Part shown: piece by piece, positions 21,834 to 33,324 of the stretch
Layout: each line of letters starts with the position of its first letter
Numbering within the stretch: the stretch's first letter is position 1
Source: Morella rubra
Taxonomy: Eukaryota; Streptophyta; Magnoliopsida; Fagales; Myricaceae
Assembly (NCBI GenBank): GCA_003952965.2
Contig: CM025849.1
Location: 25,157,427-25,221,426, forward strand
DNA: 64,000 bases
Reading direction: 5' to 3'
The notes under the pieces: model-generated
What the model was told of the DNA's origin: nothing
The model's input: only the letters and a program-made list of their open reading frames with translations
Databases searched by the model: none
Program-made: the position numbers and the translations under genes

Positions 21834-24118
21834 TTGAATGTTTTTGGGCTTGAGAACAGTCGTGTTTTGGGCTTGTTGCAGATACTTGGAGGAAACCGAT
21901 TTCGAGCAGTTCAGTATGCTCTTCGTCGCTGGAATAGAGAGGTGTATGAGAATATTAACTCTGCTTTTCGATCTGTGAAAGAGAGGTTGAGTTATTACCA
22001 GCAAGCAGATCCTACACCGCATAATATTTGGATGGAAAAAAAGTTGGCGTTGGAATTGGTTGAGCAGCTGTGTCGTGAAGAACTTATATGGAAACAAAAA
22101 TCCAGAGAGGCATGGTTAACTCTGCGGGAGCTTAACACCAAGTTCTACCATGCATCCACTATGATTAGAAGATGCTGCAACCAGATTGCTGAGTTGAAAA
22201 ACAGTGAGGGGGACTGGATTTCTGGGAGAAAAAATATTGGAGAGGAGCTGGTAAATTTTTTCTCTTCTTTGTATACTTCTGATCAGCCGCAGATCCCACC
22301 AGATCTGGATAATCTAATTGATCCAGTGATTACTCAAGAGGAGAACGAGGTTTTGGTGAGAATTCCTGATGTGGTAGAGATTATAGAAACTTTAAAGAAA
22401 ATGGGCTCGCATAAAGCACCCGAGCCTGATGATATGACCGTGTACTTTTTCAACCACTTCTGGGAAAATTGTTGGTAGGGATATTATTGTGACTGTGCGT
22501 GATTTTTTAATTAATAGGAATTTGCTGCCGGAACTTAACAGAACCAATCTAGTCTTGATTAGAAAATCCATGTAGTGTGGGACGATTTCGCCCAATAAGC
22601 TTATGTAATGTGATTTACAAGCTTATTTCAAAAACTCTTACTGAACGGCTAAAGATCATTCTTCCAAAGCTTATTTCTCCTTTTCAAAGGCCTTTGTAAT
22701 GGAAGATTGCTACAAGACAACTATATAATTGCAGCAGAGCTCTTTAATGGTGTGCAGCATAAGCGAGGACGAGGGTGGATGGCGATCAAAGCTAACATGG
22801 AGAAGGCCTATGATCGGATAGAGTGGGAATTCATCTTGTTGGTGTTATCAAAATTTGGTTTTCATCCTACTTGGAGTCATTGGATCCGGAAGTGCATAAG
22901 TTCGACTAGTTTCGCCATTATTTTAAATGGTAGCTCCTTTGGGAATTTCTATCCATCCCACGGACTCCAACAAGGGGATCTATTGTCGCCGTTGTTATTT
23001 ATTTTAGCCTCTGAAATTTTATCACATCTCTTATTGCGCTCAGAAGCGGCTGGAAGAATTCGAGGTATAAAGTTGGGTCGGCAAGTTCCTTCAATTTTGC
23101 ATCTTCTAGTTGCAGATGATCTGCTAATTTTTGCAAAGGCTCATCATCAAGATGTTACTACCATTGAGGGCTATCTACATAAGGATATGGCATGGTCGGG
23201 ACAGAAAATTAATCGCCCAAAGTCTTCCATCCATTTTAGTAGGAATCTCTTGGGATCATCCACAAGGCCTCTTTGTGATCTTTTGCAACTAAAACAGATG
23301 CCTGCTAAAGCCAAACACTTGGGACTTCCTCTTAGGGTCTGTTTGCAAACAAAAATTTTATACTTCCTAAAATTTTAACACAATAAAAAATTACAATATA
23401 ATCTCTCTCTCCCCATCAAATCATTATTTTTCATTATAATAAATATTAAAAATCATCTCTCCCTTCACTTTTTCACCAAATCTAATACCCTAAAATTTTA
23501 ACCTCCCCAAAATTTTATAAACAAACAGACCCTTATTATTCCAAGAGCGCGTCGCCATGCTTTGGAAGATATAAAAGTCAAACTTTGTGATCGAATATCG
23601 GGCTGGAAAATGAAGTGCTTAGCCCAAGCAGGAAGAGCAATGTTGATTAAATCTGTGGCCACAGCTATACCTGCATATCCGACGGGTTTTTTTTTTGTGC
23701 GCTGCCACAGAATTGGTGTTTGGAGGTGGATAGAATGCTGAAGAATTTTTGGTGGGGCTTTTTGCGGCAAAAGGCCCACAACTTAGCGCTCAAAGCTTGG
23801 AGTTCAATATGTCTTCCAAAAGGGGTAGGTAGTTTGTGTATTCGGGCAATGACAAATCTGAATTTTGCTCTTGTTACTAAATTGGCTTGGAAGGTTGCAA
23901 AAAATGAGCCACGGTTGTGGGTGCAGCTGTTACGTGGGAAGTATCTGATTCAAAATAACTTATGGCAGGTTAAGCGCCAACCACAGGCATTTTGGGTTTG
24001 GAAGAGTCTCTTGCAAATGCGACAATATTTATCTGCTGGCATGTGCTATCTTATAGGTAACGGTATAGATGTAAGAATTTGGGAGGACCCTTGGGTGCCA
24101 TCTCTCCCAGACTTTTAA
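21834..24118 (+). pseudogene. LINE reverse transcriptase region (broken; split by MITE)
   Basis: 214 open residues at 21834-22478 form the linker before RT (NTKFYHASTMIRR, GSHKAPEPDDMT). RT proper at 22707-23334 has MEKAYDRIEWEFI, HGLQQGDLLSPLLFILASE and LLVADDLLIFAKA, where the usual F/YADD box is VADD. The 198-bp MITE then interrupts LGLPL|IIPRARRHALEDIKVK. After it come WKMKCLAQAGRAMLIKSV and, at 23720-24118, MLKNFWWG, KGVGSLCIRAMTNLNFAL and VRIWEDPWVP. Stops at 22478 and near 22570 and shifts near 23680 disable it. Confidence 0.85.
23335..23532. mobile_element. Tourist-like MITE (PIF/Harbinger), 198 bp, target duplication TTA
   Basis: Begins GGGTCTGTTTG and ends CAAACAGACCC, perfect 11-bp terminal inverted repeats. 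It is flanked by TTA on both sides (23332-23334 and 23533-23535). Inside it is AT-rich, with further inverted similarity (ATTTTATA, CTAAAATTTTA on both halves). Removing it and one TTA restores the LINE reading frame exactly (LGLPLIIPRARR). The TTA duplication and GGGTCTGTTTG ends are signatures of Tourist/PIF-Harbinger MITEs. Confidence 0.92.
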
Positions 24119-24399
24119 ACCAAATCCGCGGGACTCCTACTTCAGGATCGAGAGACCATTAACAGTAGCAGAGCTGATTGATCAGGATACAGGGGAGTGG
24201 GATCGCGCCTAGGTCTGGAGTATTTTTACCCCTGAAACAGCTGAAGCTATACTCAAGATACATTTGAGCAATGGAGATCGGCAAGATGAAATGATATGGA
24301 GCCTTGAAAATTCTGGGGATACTCGGTCAGATCAATGTATCTAGAGCTTGTAAAAAAAAAATTTCCTTCTGTCAACCCTCTTGAGCAGCAATATTGGAA

Positions 24400-25315
24400 G
24401 GCCCTTTGGCGTATGAAAGTTCATGAACGCCTCAAAGTGCTCTTGTGATTTGGGATACTATCCCTACTCGCTACCGACTTGCAGACCGTATAGGCAGTAG
24501 ACGTGAGCATGATCTGGTGTGTTTTGTGGTGCTGAGATGGAATCTACTTACCACTTGTTTTTGGTGTGCCCTATTAGCAAGATTATATGGCGAGAATCCT
24601 CATGGCCAATGGATATTACTGTTTTCAGCGAGGCCCCCTTGATGGATTCGATTAGATTGATAATCCTTCCTAGAGCGGATTGGCTGCCACCGGAAGAGCA
24701 TCACCATTTCCAATTATTTACTTTGAACATGCTGGACATTGTCTGGATGGCTAGAAACAAGATCGTTCATGAAGGAGGAATAATAGAGGTGCTGGAGCTA
24801 ATTAGGAGAGTTAGAAAGCTAAGTGTGGAGCATCTACAAGCTTGGCAGCAAGTTAGTGGTGTGCCGCAACCAGTTCATTGGCAACCTCTCCCCCTGGGCT
24901 CATAAAACTTAACTTTGATGTGGCTGTTCGCAAAGAGTTTGCTGTAGGGGCTGCTGTGCTAAGAAACGACCAAGGAAATGTAGTGGGTCCTGTGGTGAAA
25001 AAGCTTCCCACGACAGATCCACTGGAGGGAGAAATCTTGGCAACAGAATTTGGAATAAAAGAGGCTGGGCGACAAGGCATCAAACGGCTTTTTGTGGAAA
25101 GTGACTCGCTGTTAACAATTAAGGCATTCAGCAGCTATCCTAGGAGGGAGAATTGGATGCATTTCAATCATATAACTGATATTCATCTCGGTTTAGATTC
25201 CTTTGATCAGTGTTCTTTTTGCTTTGTTCCAAGAGATGCCAATAGAGTTGCGCATCACTTTGCTCGTTGGGCTGCCGCCAAGCTTATGTTTGGTGGCCAC
25301 CCCGATGTTCGTGAG
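24400..25315 (+). pseudogene. LINE zinc-binding and RNase H C-terminal domains
   Basis: 24400-24905 holds the zf-RVT domain in two frames: VHERLKVLL, then MFCGAEMESTYHLFLVCPIS and MLDIVWMARNKIVHEG. From 24878 an RNase H-like domain (RVT_3) is open for 146 residues: IKLNFDVAVRKEFAVGAAVL (first Asp), LEGEILATEFGIKEA (Glu), LFVESDSLLTIKAF (Asp), FVPRDANRVAHHFARWA (His/Ala motif and last acidic site). All expected acidic residues are visible, so this domain is the best preserved of the LINE. The coding end lies at the LTR insertion (25315). Confidence 0.85.
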
Positions 25316-25888
25316 TGAAAGATTGTGAAACGCAATGGAAAAATTGATAATCAAACCAAAACAGTCCAAATGTACTGAATCCCTTAGATCACGCGCACAG
25401 ATTTTTCTAAAGAGAGTATTTCTTAGAGAGAGAGTCTCAAAATTAAAAATGAATTTTTTTCTCTCAAATGAATTTCTGAACCTTTATAATGTCTTGCCCA
25501 GAACTGAACTGTGCTTATGCGTGGGATCTTTTGGGACCTCAAATTTCGGCCGTAGGATTGTCATGAAAAACTCTTTTTCACTAAACTCCCTTAAATTCTG
25601 TAATCCGAATTTATGGGCTTCTACAAATTGTGATCATGTCTATTAACATATCACAATTGACCCCCGAGATAATGAGATTGTTTTTATAAAATCCCTTTTG
25701 CTAATAATTATATGTTTATTTATCATTCCACCATATTATATTCCACATGAGCTAATAAGATCGAAATAATATTACTGAAAAAATCCTTAGCACATATAAT
25801 TTTTAATTCTTAATCTGTATCTAGTTGGACTCTCATAAGTTTACAAAAATTATTTTCGCAAATAATTATTTAATATACATATTATATT

Positions 25889-25938
<50 letters not shown>

Positions 25939-26638
25939 ATAAAAACCATGAAAAACATTTTTTACCAAAAACACGCTGCATAGCGATTTTATTTGAGTCC
26001 AAATAATCTACAGACATAATGAACATACTGCCTCATCAAGAGACTAGTGGATTCCATATTGAACAATTAAACAAATTCACTTACTATACGCAAGCTCAAC
26101 ATTATCTTGAATATTTGATCTGCGAAGATCATCATCAAACGACTCAGTCAAAACACAAGCATATAACAAGCAAACCTGCATAACTCTCTCAGGTATAAGG
26201 ACAACATAAACTAATTGTGCTAAATTTCATTCTCTACATTAGTGATTGTTTCCAGAAGGTATTCATATTTGATCTCGTTCAATGTATGTAGTGTTACATT
26301 GCACTCACTCGTCTGCTTAAAGTCACCACCTTAATAACGAAGTCCATCATTCTATCTTATAGAGGCACAACGAGTGTAGATCTATTTGTACATTATTATA
26401 TATCATAGTCTATAACAAAGTGAGTTAATAAGGATCCGAAAAATCATACTCCCCGTCTCCGATTCATTAATCATTGGCCTGATTTTTCTACAATGTTACT
26501 CAACAGTATGACATCTAATGTCATTGCACGTACCCAAAATAATAATATACAAGTAATCAATTAACAACAATAATTATAACAACAATTATCTCATAATCAT
26601 TCAATAAAATATTTAGTTTTGAGAACATACATCTAATA
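25316..26638 (-). mobile_element. Solo LTR of a copia element (1.3 kb), target duplication GTGAG
   Basis: On the minus strand it starts TATTAGATGTATGTTCTCAA, close to the LTR start TGTTAGATGTATGCCCTCAA at 59001, and ends TTTCACAATCTTTCA. GTGAG flanks it on both sides (25311-25315 and 26639-26643). The minus-strand segment 26530-26220 is the same sequence as the LTR part of every monomer in the 59-64 kb array. It interrupts the LINE 3' end. The first base pair of the LTR has mutated (TG to TA). Confidence 0.87.
25893..25939. repeat. (CT)n(AT)n microsatellite inside the solo LTR
   Basis: A run of about 13 CT units followed by about 10 TA units. Compound CT/TA microsatellites arise by slippage. 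No coding content. Confidence 0.9.
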
Positions 26639-26751
26639 GTGAGCACTTTCTAACTCATTTGGACCTATGCAGGAATTGATCCCCCATAGCTTTTCTCGTA
26701 CCGCTGTTTCTATCGAATAAAGGCTGGATGTTTTGATTAAAAAAAAAAGAA

Positions 26752-27310
26752 GGGAGACGGGGTCTGCAGTGGCACCCTCGTGAATCACCCTATTTCTGGC
26801 CATCCAACTGAGGTCCAAGGCATTGGAAGCAAACAGTTGAAAGTGATGCAAGTTAGCAGTCAAGGATTCCAGGACAATTTTCGGATCTAAAATGACTTTG
26901 ATCCATTGAGTGATGTCCGAGAATGGAAGCTGTAGCATATCAAGAGGCCAAGGTGAGGAGCGCCATATGATGCTCGATATGGGACAAGATAAGAACAGAT
27001 GTTCTTGGTTTTCGATTGCTTTAGAACAAAGTGGGCATTGAGAAAACGGGACAACATGGACCTTGTAGGGAGGGAGTGTCCTGCAATTTTCCATAACAGC
27101 TTGAGTCGTTTATGCACTTTTAGAAGAGGGCTGGTGGAGGGAGTGCGACTAGGATTAGAGTGCTGCAGGCTGATTTGATCGAGAAGATGGTTATGAGGTG
27201 ACCCCAGGCAGCCGGTTGTCATCCATCGTTGCTCGACCAAGGGTGGTGCCGCCAGACGAAGTGATAGAACATCAGGTTGCCAAACACAGTTTTTCTTTTT
27301 TGGGGACCCC
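26752..27310 (-). pseudogene. Reverse LINE fragment (zinc-binding region)
   Basis: On the minus strand: VHKRLKLLWKIAGHSLPTRS near 27110, then CPLCSKAIENQEHLFLSCPI near 27045-26985, WRSSPWPLD and LDLSWMARNRVIHEGA at about 26785. This aligns with the C-terminal part of the LINE at 24400-24800 (CPISKIIWRESSWPMD, MARNKIVHEG), so it is a second member of the same family in opposite orientation. The apparent ORF tail left of 26752 is antisense of the first LINE's 3' UTR and is not part of this gene. Confidence 0.75.
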
Positions 27311-29411
27311 AAGATGTGTAGGGAGAGCTTGCCTAGGGAGCACGAACCAAAAGCTTTTTAATTATTTGTCTGATTCAATTGATCATCGCGGTAATTTCAG
27401 ATGCATATGCAGTGAATAACTCAAAGCTTCTTCTTTGGAAAGGATAACTTCATGGAGATGGTCGAGCCTAATGCGGATTAGGCGTTCATAGTTGCGCTTA
27501 TTGTGATTCTCGACGAAATTGACTGCGTAAGCCAGGCGGGTAACGATTAGCTAGCAGTCATACGCTCTTCGTGCAGGTAATGTGTTTCTCTGTTTTTCTT
27601 TTTCTTTTCTTTTTTTTTTTTTTGGCGTGGAAGAGATCCACATTCAAACGGAAGGGGGGCGTTTCTGTATTACGACAAGCACTGATGTAGGCGTTTTTGG
27701 GATGAATTTAACCATCCAAATAAGTAGTTCAAACATCACGAAAGAGGTCATTGACAGCGGTGGTTATGTTAATTGATGTTGTCGAGAATCACCACCAACT
27801 GGGAGCCGATCTGTCCTGGAAAAATCACCAAGGAGGAAGGACCTCGGATCAAGTCTCCGACGGCTAAATTTGGTTGAGAAAGAGGGTATATTTTGAGAGT
27901 AGAATTCAATGTGTCAATCAAATGTCATACCTTGCTTTTATACCGATTTAAGGGTTGTATTTCTGTTGGGAGTCTACCTTCTTCAATTCGTGATGTTATA
28001 GTCCTGTTAGGAGAGAATGAGGTATCTGAATATATAGGATCCTCAATTATGCAGTTGTTCGGTTAAGAGTCTTGGAGACCTCAAATGCTTTATTAGCGGT
28101 TGAATGCGTAGGTGGTCAACTCAGCGATGGCCAGACCAGGGGTGGCCAAATCTAATAAGGCCTAATATTTTACGGCCCATCATTAATATCACTGGTTTTA
28201 GGCAAATGGCTTCGCCCCGGGCTCATGAGGAACTGAGGAAGTGCAAATAATAGACAAAATAACCGACGAAGTCAAGGGGTCCAGGCCCCCAAAATCTGCC
28301 AAAAAAAGCAAGAAGCCTTTTTTTACTTTTATTTTTTTATGTTTTAATCATTTTTGCCCCTCCGAAATATTATTTTGTAAACTGGTTATAGAAAAACGTG
28401 ATGTAGAAATAATAAGATGTTTTGATCAGAAATGTGAGCCCGGCCCGCCTCGACCCTATGGGCATATCAAAGAGGTTAGTGCCTTTATAAATTTTTACAA
28501 TTTGACAACAAGTCGCCCGGCCCCCTGAGTCATAAATCCTCGTGGGCTGAGTTGGGTAGAAGTTGAGTAAAAGAAGAATCCTTTGCTGGTTTTAGATTTG
28601 GACGTGTGGTTAGCGATTTTCTGTTGCTCTAACACTGAAAAAAAAAAAACAAAAAACAAAAAAAGGTAGAGGACACGACCCATGAACGAGCGGCAAATCA
28701 AATCAGAAAATCTAAAAAAGACAAAATTATTTAAGTATAAAGGAAAAATTCAACAACTCGAACAAATTATTGCCTATTCTAATAATATTTTAGCTTAATT
28801 ATTCGATAGGCATCATGGTATTAAATTATAACAAATTAGTTTTTAGAGTACCGAAAGGGACAAGTTAGTCTCTAGAATCACTAATTAATAAAAAAAGCTT
28901 AATTACTGTTACCAGATATTGACTTTTAAGATATCAATCTTGGGTACAACTTTAAACTGACCTGTCCTATAGTCAATTTTCATATATATAAGTCTTCTCA
29001 TCTACCAAAAGTTTACAAACTAAAGAAAACTGATATAGAGTCGGAATCAGAGTCGAAATATCTATTGTCAAGGTTAGATAGCCTATCTCAGATTCCATCT
29101 CCGTTAGTGGGTTAAAGTTTTGAACGGAAAAAACTATATATTTGAAATTTTGGTGTCAGTAAATAAGGTCACCAGACCCAAATCCATTAGAGGGTTTTAA
29201 TGGAAAATTAGTCCCTCCCAATAGCAACACTACATGCGCCATGAAAATAAATAAAAATTTAAAACTAAAATCTAAAAATTCTAAATTAATTAAAAACTCA
29301 AAAAAAAGTAAAACCCAAAACTCAAAACTTAAAACTAAAAACTAAAAACTAAAAAAATTGGGATTAGGAACTCCCCACCCCGACCCATGCATGATGGAGG
29401 ACGGGTCCCTC
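27311..29411. other. Unassigned repeat-like spacer
   Basis: About 2.1 kb without a recognisable gene. It includes T-rich and A-rich runs (27600-27623, 28638-28665) and a stack of CTAAAAACTAAAAA-type short repeats at 29260-29355. Short open frames (27582-27776, 28241-28528) have no familiar motif and are interrupted by low-complexity sequence. It is probably old element debris. Confidence 0.4.
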
Positions 29412-30118
29412 CAGTGGCAGAGCCAGCGGGGACCATGGCGCCCCCAAAATTTTGAAAACCCCATAGCTCTTTAGTTTTATTTACATGATTTTTATAAAAA
29501 TTAAGATTTGCCCCCCAAAATTTTGAAAATCTTCTGGCTCTGTAGTTTTTGTTACATGGTTTTGACAAAATTAAGATTTAGCCCCCAACAAATTTTAAAA
29601 CTCCTCTTTAGTCCCTATATATATATACGTTTTGCAAAAATTAATATTTAGATCCCTTAAATATTTGAAATTACATGTTTATTAAATTTCAAGATTTAGA
29701 TTGAATCTTGAAAATTTTAAAAAAAAAATAAATTCAAATGTGTTAGACAACCTTTTTTTTTCTTGTGACAATATATTTAACAATAAAACTTATAATGTGT
29801 GGTTTACTTTTATTTTTCTTGAGGTCTTCAAACAGTACTCACTCATTTTTATCCACGTTCTTTCTACTTTCTCAATAAGTGCAAATTTGGGGTATAAGGA
29901 GAAAATTATTATTTATAATTCATGATCTTTGTTAATAACTGTGAGTCTAAATAACAACCCAAAAGGGGGGGTGAATTGGGTTTATCAAAAACTTAGTCCT
30001 TTTTTTTCATAAGTTGTTCTAGTCCTATGGGAGCCTGAACCCCATAGGCCCAGGCCAACTCTGGTTTCAGCCTGCAAGGCCTGGGCCCGTTAGCCCCAGG
30101 CCCTTTATTTTTTAATAT

Positions 30119-30152
30119 GCAGAGGGTGAAACAGCGTCGTTTCACCCTCTGC
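30119..30152. repeat. Perfect 14-bp inverted repeat (hairpin)
   Basis: GCAGAGGGTGAAAC, a 6-base loop AGCGTC, then GTTTCACCCTCTGC. Perfect arms would form a stable hairpin. It sits just before the A-rich and CT-rich leader region of hAT 2 and is not clearly a terminator, since this is a eukaryotic locus. Confidence 0.8.
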
Positions 30153-30214
30153 CTTAAAAAAAAAAAAATTCAAAACGTAAAACGTAAAACGAAAAAAAAA
30201 AAAATCAAAACAGG

Positions 30215-30600
30215 TTCTCCTTCCGCGCTCTCTCTCTCTCTCTTCAAATTTTCCCTCCCTCTCTCTTTCTCGCCCACCGCCTCACCATCGTGCCCATTGC
30301 CCTGTTGTCCACCGGACCACTGCCCACCGCCGCACCACTGCAGCTGCACCGCACCACCGCAAGCTACAGCACCAGCGTCCAGACGATCAGACGGTGATCT
30401 CAGATTCTCACATCTCTCAGTCTCTCTCTCTCTCTCTCTCTGCCACGGCCCACGGTCCACAGTCTCTCTCTCTCTCTCTCTTTTGCTCTCTGCGGCTGTC
30501 GGCTTTGCCTCTCTTTCTCAACTCTAAACTCTCGGTCTCTGCCTCTCTCTCTTGACTCTCAGCTCTCTCTCAAATTCTCAATCTCATTATTTTGATTTTT
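30215..30600 (+). promoter_or_regulatory. CT-rich probable promoter/5' leader of hAT 2 transposase
   Basis: Several CT runs (about 30228-30243, 30420-30442, 30464-30482) separated by C-rich sequence, as in many plant 5' UTRs. They lie about 0.8-1.1 kb before the transposase start. A possible donor (GACCCCTAGTAC|GTCTCT near 30660), followed by T-rich AT-rich sequence and an acceptor near 31340 (TTTGTTTAG|ATAATG), would splice leader to coding exon. The open frame 30117-30527 is Ser/Leu/Pro-rich low complexity and not accepted as a gene. Confidence 0.4.
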
Positions 30601-30768
30601 GACGGTTTCAATTTTTGCAGGATCCTCGAGATTTTACACTTGAAAATTGCTGGCCCTCCGACCCCTAGTACGTCTCTCTATTCAAGATTCTCTATCTACA
30701 ATTAAGTAGAAAAATTCATTTATTTAGTATGCTAAAAATGCTTTAGGGTTTGGAATTTTATGATTTGT

Positions 30769-30912
30769 GAAATTGTTGGAGGATGGATTGAATTGGTTTG
30801 GATATTTGTGGGTTGTGAAATTGTTGGAGGATGAGATTGAATTGGTTTGGATATTTATAGTTTGTGAAATTGTTGGAAGATGGGATTGAATTGGTTTGGA
30901 ATTTGGATATAT
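30769..30912. repeat. 48-bp minisatellite, three copies
   Basis: GAAATTGTTGGAGGATG...GGTTTGGATATTTGTG starts at 30769, 30817 and 30865, a 48-bp period. It lies in the putative leader intron of hAT 2. Confidence 0.85.
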
Positions 30913-30970
30913 GTGATTTGTGAAACTGTTTATTTGAATTGATTTGTGAAATTTTTTTCACTTTTGAATA

Positions 30971-31315
30971 ATTTGATTGTAATATCAATTGAATGCAATG
31001 TAATTAAATTGAATTTGGATTTGAATTAGAGATTTTGACCTTTTGTGAAATTGGGGATTTTTTTTAATAGTATCATTTTTAATTAATTTGATTGTAATAT
31101 CAATTGAATGCAATGTAATTCTATTGTAATTTGGATTTGAATTAGGGATTTTGACATTTTGTGAAATTGGAGATTTTTGTAATAGTATCATTTTTAATTA
31201 ATTTGATTGTAATATCAATTAAATGCAATGTAATTAGATTGAAATTTAGATTTGGATTTGAATTAATTAGATTGGAATTTGGATTTTTGAGTTGTGATCC
31301 AATTGATTGATTGTC
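30971..31315. repeat. 115-bp tandem repeat, three copies
   Basis: ATTTGATTGTAATATCAATT starts at 30971, 31086 and 31201, a 115-bp period. Each copy also carries GCAATGTAATT and GATTTGAATTAG. It lies within the same putative intron as the 48-bp repeat. Confidence 0.85.
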
Positions 31316-32715
31316 TTCATTTTGTTTTATTTGTTTAGATAATGAATAAGTTTGTGATAAGAAAGCCACGCAGCGTAGAGTCGTCTAATACTCCTAACGT
31401 GGCTACTAATTCTGAAACGGATAGTAGTTCAAAAAGACCTCGCATTATGTTTAATCCGGATGATATTATTGCTGACCCAGGGTTACGTAAACCTATTGAA
31501 GAATATGATGTTGGGATTAGGGATCAAGTTCGTAGGGAGTACTTGATCAAAGGTCCTTTTCAACCCGTGGCCATGATTTTCCCAAGAAGCAATACGGGCA
31601 AGAAATGAGGAGTTTTAGGGAGGTATGGTTTAAAGATTTTAATTGGTTGGAATATAGTGTATCAAAGGATGAAGCATATTGCTTGTGGTGTTATCTGTTT
31701 AGGCGACCTAGAGGAGGGAAAGTCTGGGGGAGATAAGTTTACATCTACGGGATTTAGCAATTGGAAAAAGGCAGTGGAAGTTTTTGGTGAACATGTTGGT
31801 GCATATGATAGTGCTCACAATGAAGCTAGAAGACAAATGTGAAACACTTGAAAATCAGCGACAAAGTGTGTCGCACATGTTATCCGCACATGGGCACGAT
31901 CAAGAAAATGCTTATCGCATTCGTTTAACAGCGATTTTAGATTGCATTCGTTATCTTTTGGGGCAAGGATTAGCTTTTCGTGGTCATGATGAGTCTGAGA
32001 GTTCAATAAGGAAGGACAATTTTCTTAAGCTTCTGAACGTGTTTTGCCAACGTGATGAAAAGTTGCTAAGACACTTAACACTAATGCTCCTGGAAACAAC
32101 CAAATGACTGCTCCAAATATTTAGAAGGAAATGGCGAGTGCTTGTGCAGCTCAGACCACACTTGCCATCATTAAAGAAATTGGGATGGATTTTATTCTCT
32201 TATGGTTGATGAGTCTCGAGATAATTCAGTGAAGGAGCAAATGGTAGTGGTTTTGAGATTTGTGAACATACGTGGATAGGTGATTGAAAGGTTTCTTGGT
32301 GTGGAACATGTTCTGATACTTGCTCTGAATCTTTGAAAAAAAGTATAGACAAATTGTTTGCAAGACATGGGTTGTCAATATCCAGATTGAGAGGTCAAGG
32401 GTATGATGGGCATCAAACATGCGAGGCGAGTTCAATGGGTTGAAGTCACTCATTTTGAGGGACAATCCTTCTGCTATCTATATCCATTGTTTTGCTCACC
32501 AACTTCAATTGGCTGTTGTGGGTATTGCAAAGAATAACTTGCAAGTTGGTGATTTTTTTAATTATACTTCATCGATTGTGAATATGGTTGGAGCGTCATG
32601 TAAAAGGAAAGATACTCTTTGGCAAAGTTGTCATGAGAAGATAGTGGAGCGGTTGGACAAAGGAGAGATTTCTAGTGGAAGGGGCAAAAATCAAGAAACC
32701 AGTCTCGCACGACCA

Positions 32716-32797
32716 GGTGATTATTATATTTCATTATAATATTAATAGACTATTTTTTTTATTTGTTTATAGTTTTATAATTCCTATAATATTGTAG
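32716..32797 (+). other. Intron in hAT 2 transposase
   Basis: 82-bp AT-rich stretch starting GTGATTATT and ending AATATTGTAG. Removing it joins CGACCAG to GTGACACTCGTTGG, giving RPGDTRWGSY, the conserved hAT motif. Clean GT-AG borders and restored frame support it as an intron. Confidence 0.75.
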
Positions 32798-33324
32798 GTG
32801 ACACTCGTTGGGGTTCATACCACCTTACAATAATCCGTCTCTTCACTATGTGGTCATCAGTATTGGAAGTGCTTGAACATATAAAAGATGATGGTACTTT
32901 CCCAGAACAAAGATCCACGACTATGAGTTTGATGGATAAGATGGAAAATTTTGAGTTTGTATTCACTATGCATTGTTAAGGAATATAATGGGAATTACAA
33001 ATGAATTGTCACAAGCCTTACAGCGAAAAGATCAAGATATTATTAATGCTATGGGTTTGGTTGAAGTTGTGAAGGAACAGTTGCAAGAAATGAGAGATAT
33101 AGAATGGGATGGATTCTTGGAAGAAGTCAAAACTTTTTGTGTGGATCACTCTATTAGTGTGCCAATATGGAAGACATTATACAACTCGTAGTCGTTCGAG
33201 GCGTGGAGGGCAAAATTACTTATTTCCATCATTTTCGTGTGGAAGTGTTTTGCCAAGTTATTGATTTGATCATCAGGAGATGAATAATCGGTTCACAGAA
33301 GCAAATACGGAGTTACTTCTTTGC

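Larger units (their letters stand above)
21318..26749 (+). mobile_element. L1-type LINE with endonuclease, RT and RNase H; carries a MITE and a solo LTR
   Basis: A long LINE missing its ORF1 and the start of ORF2. Endonuclease, RT, zinc-binding and RNase H parts lie in order at 21318-25315. The 3' UTR, after an inserted solo LTR, runs 26639-26740 and ends GGCTGGATGTTTTGATT plus poly-A (26739-26748). Possible 11-bp target duplications are AAGGGAGATGG (21307-21317) and AAGGGAGACGG (26750-26760), with one mismatch. The MITE (23335-23532) and solo LTR (25316-26638) arrived later. Stops and frameshifts are widespread. Confidence 0.8.

Noticed and set aside
26633-27094. Full 153-residue minus ORF taken as one protein
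   Set aside because: Its C-terminal third is antisense of the other LINE's 3' UTR and poly-A; only the part right of 26752 is LINE coding sequence.
30117-30527. 136-residue Ser/Pro/Leu-rich open frame
   Set aside because: Built from CT repeats and poly-A translated as KKK; the opposite strand is equally open. Better read as a leader region.
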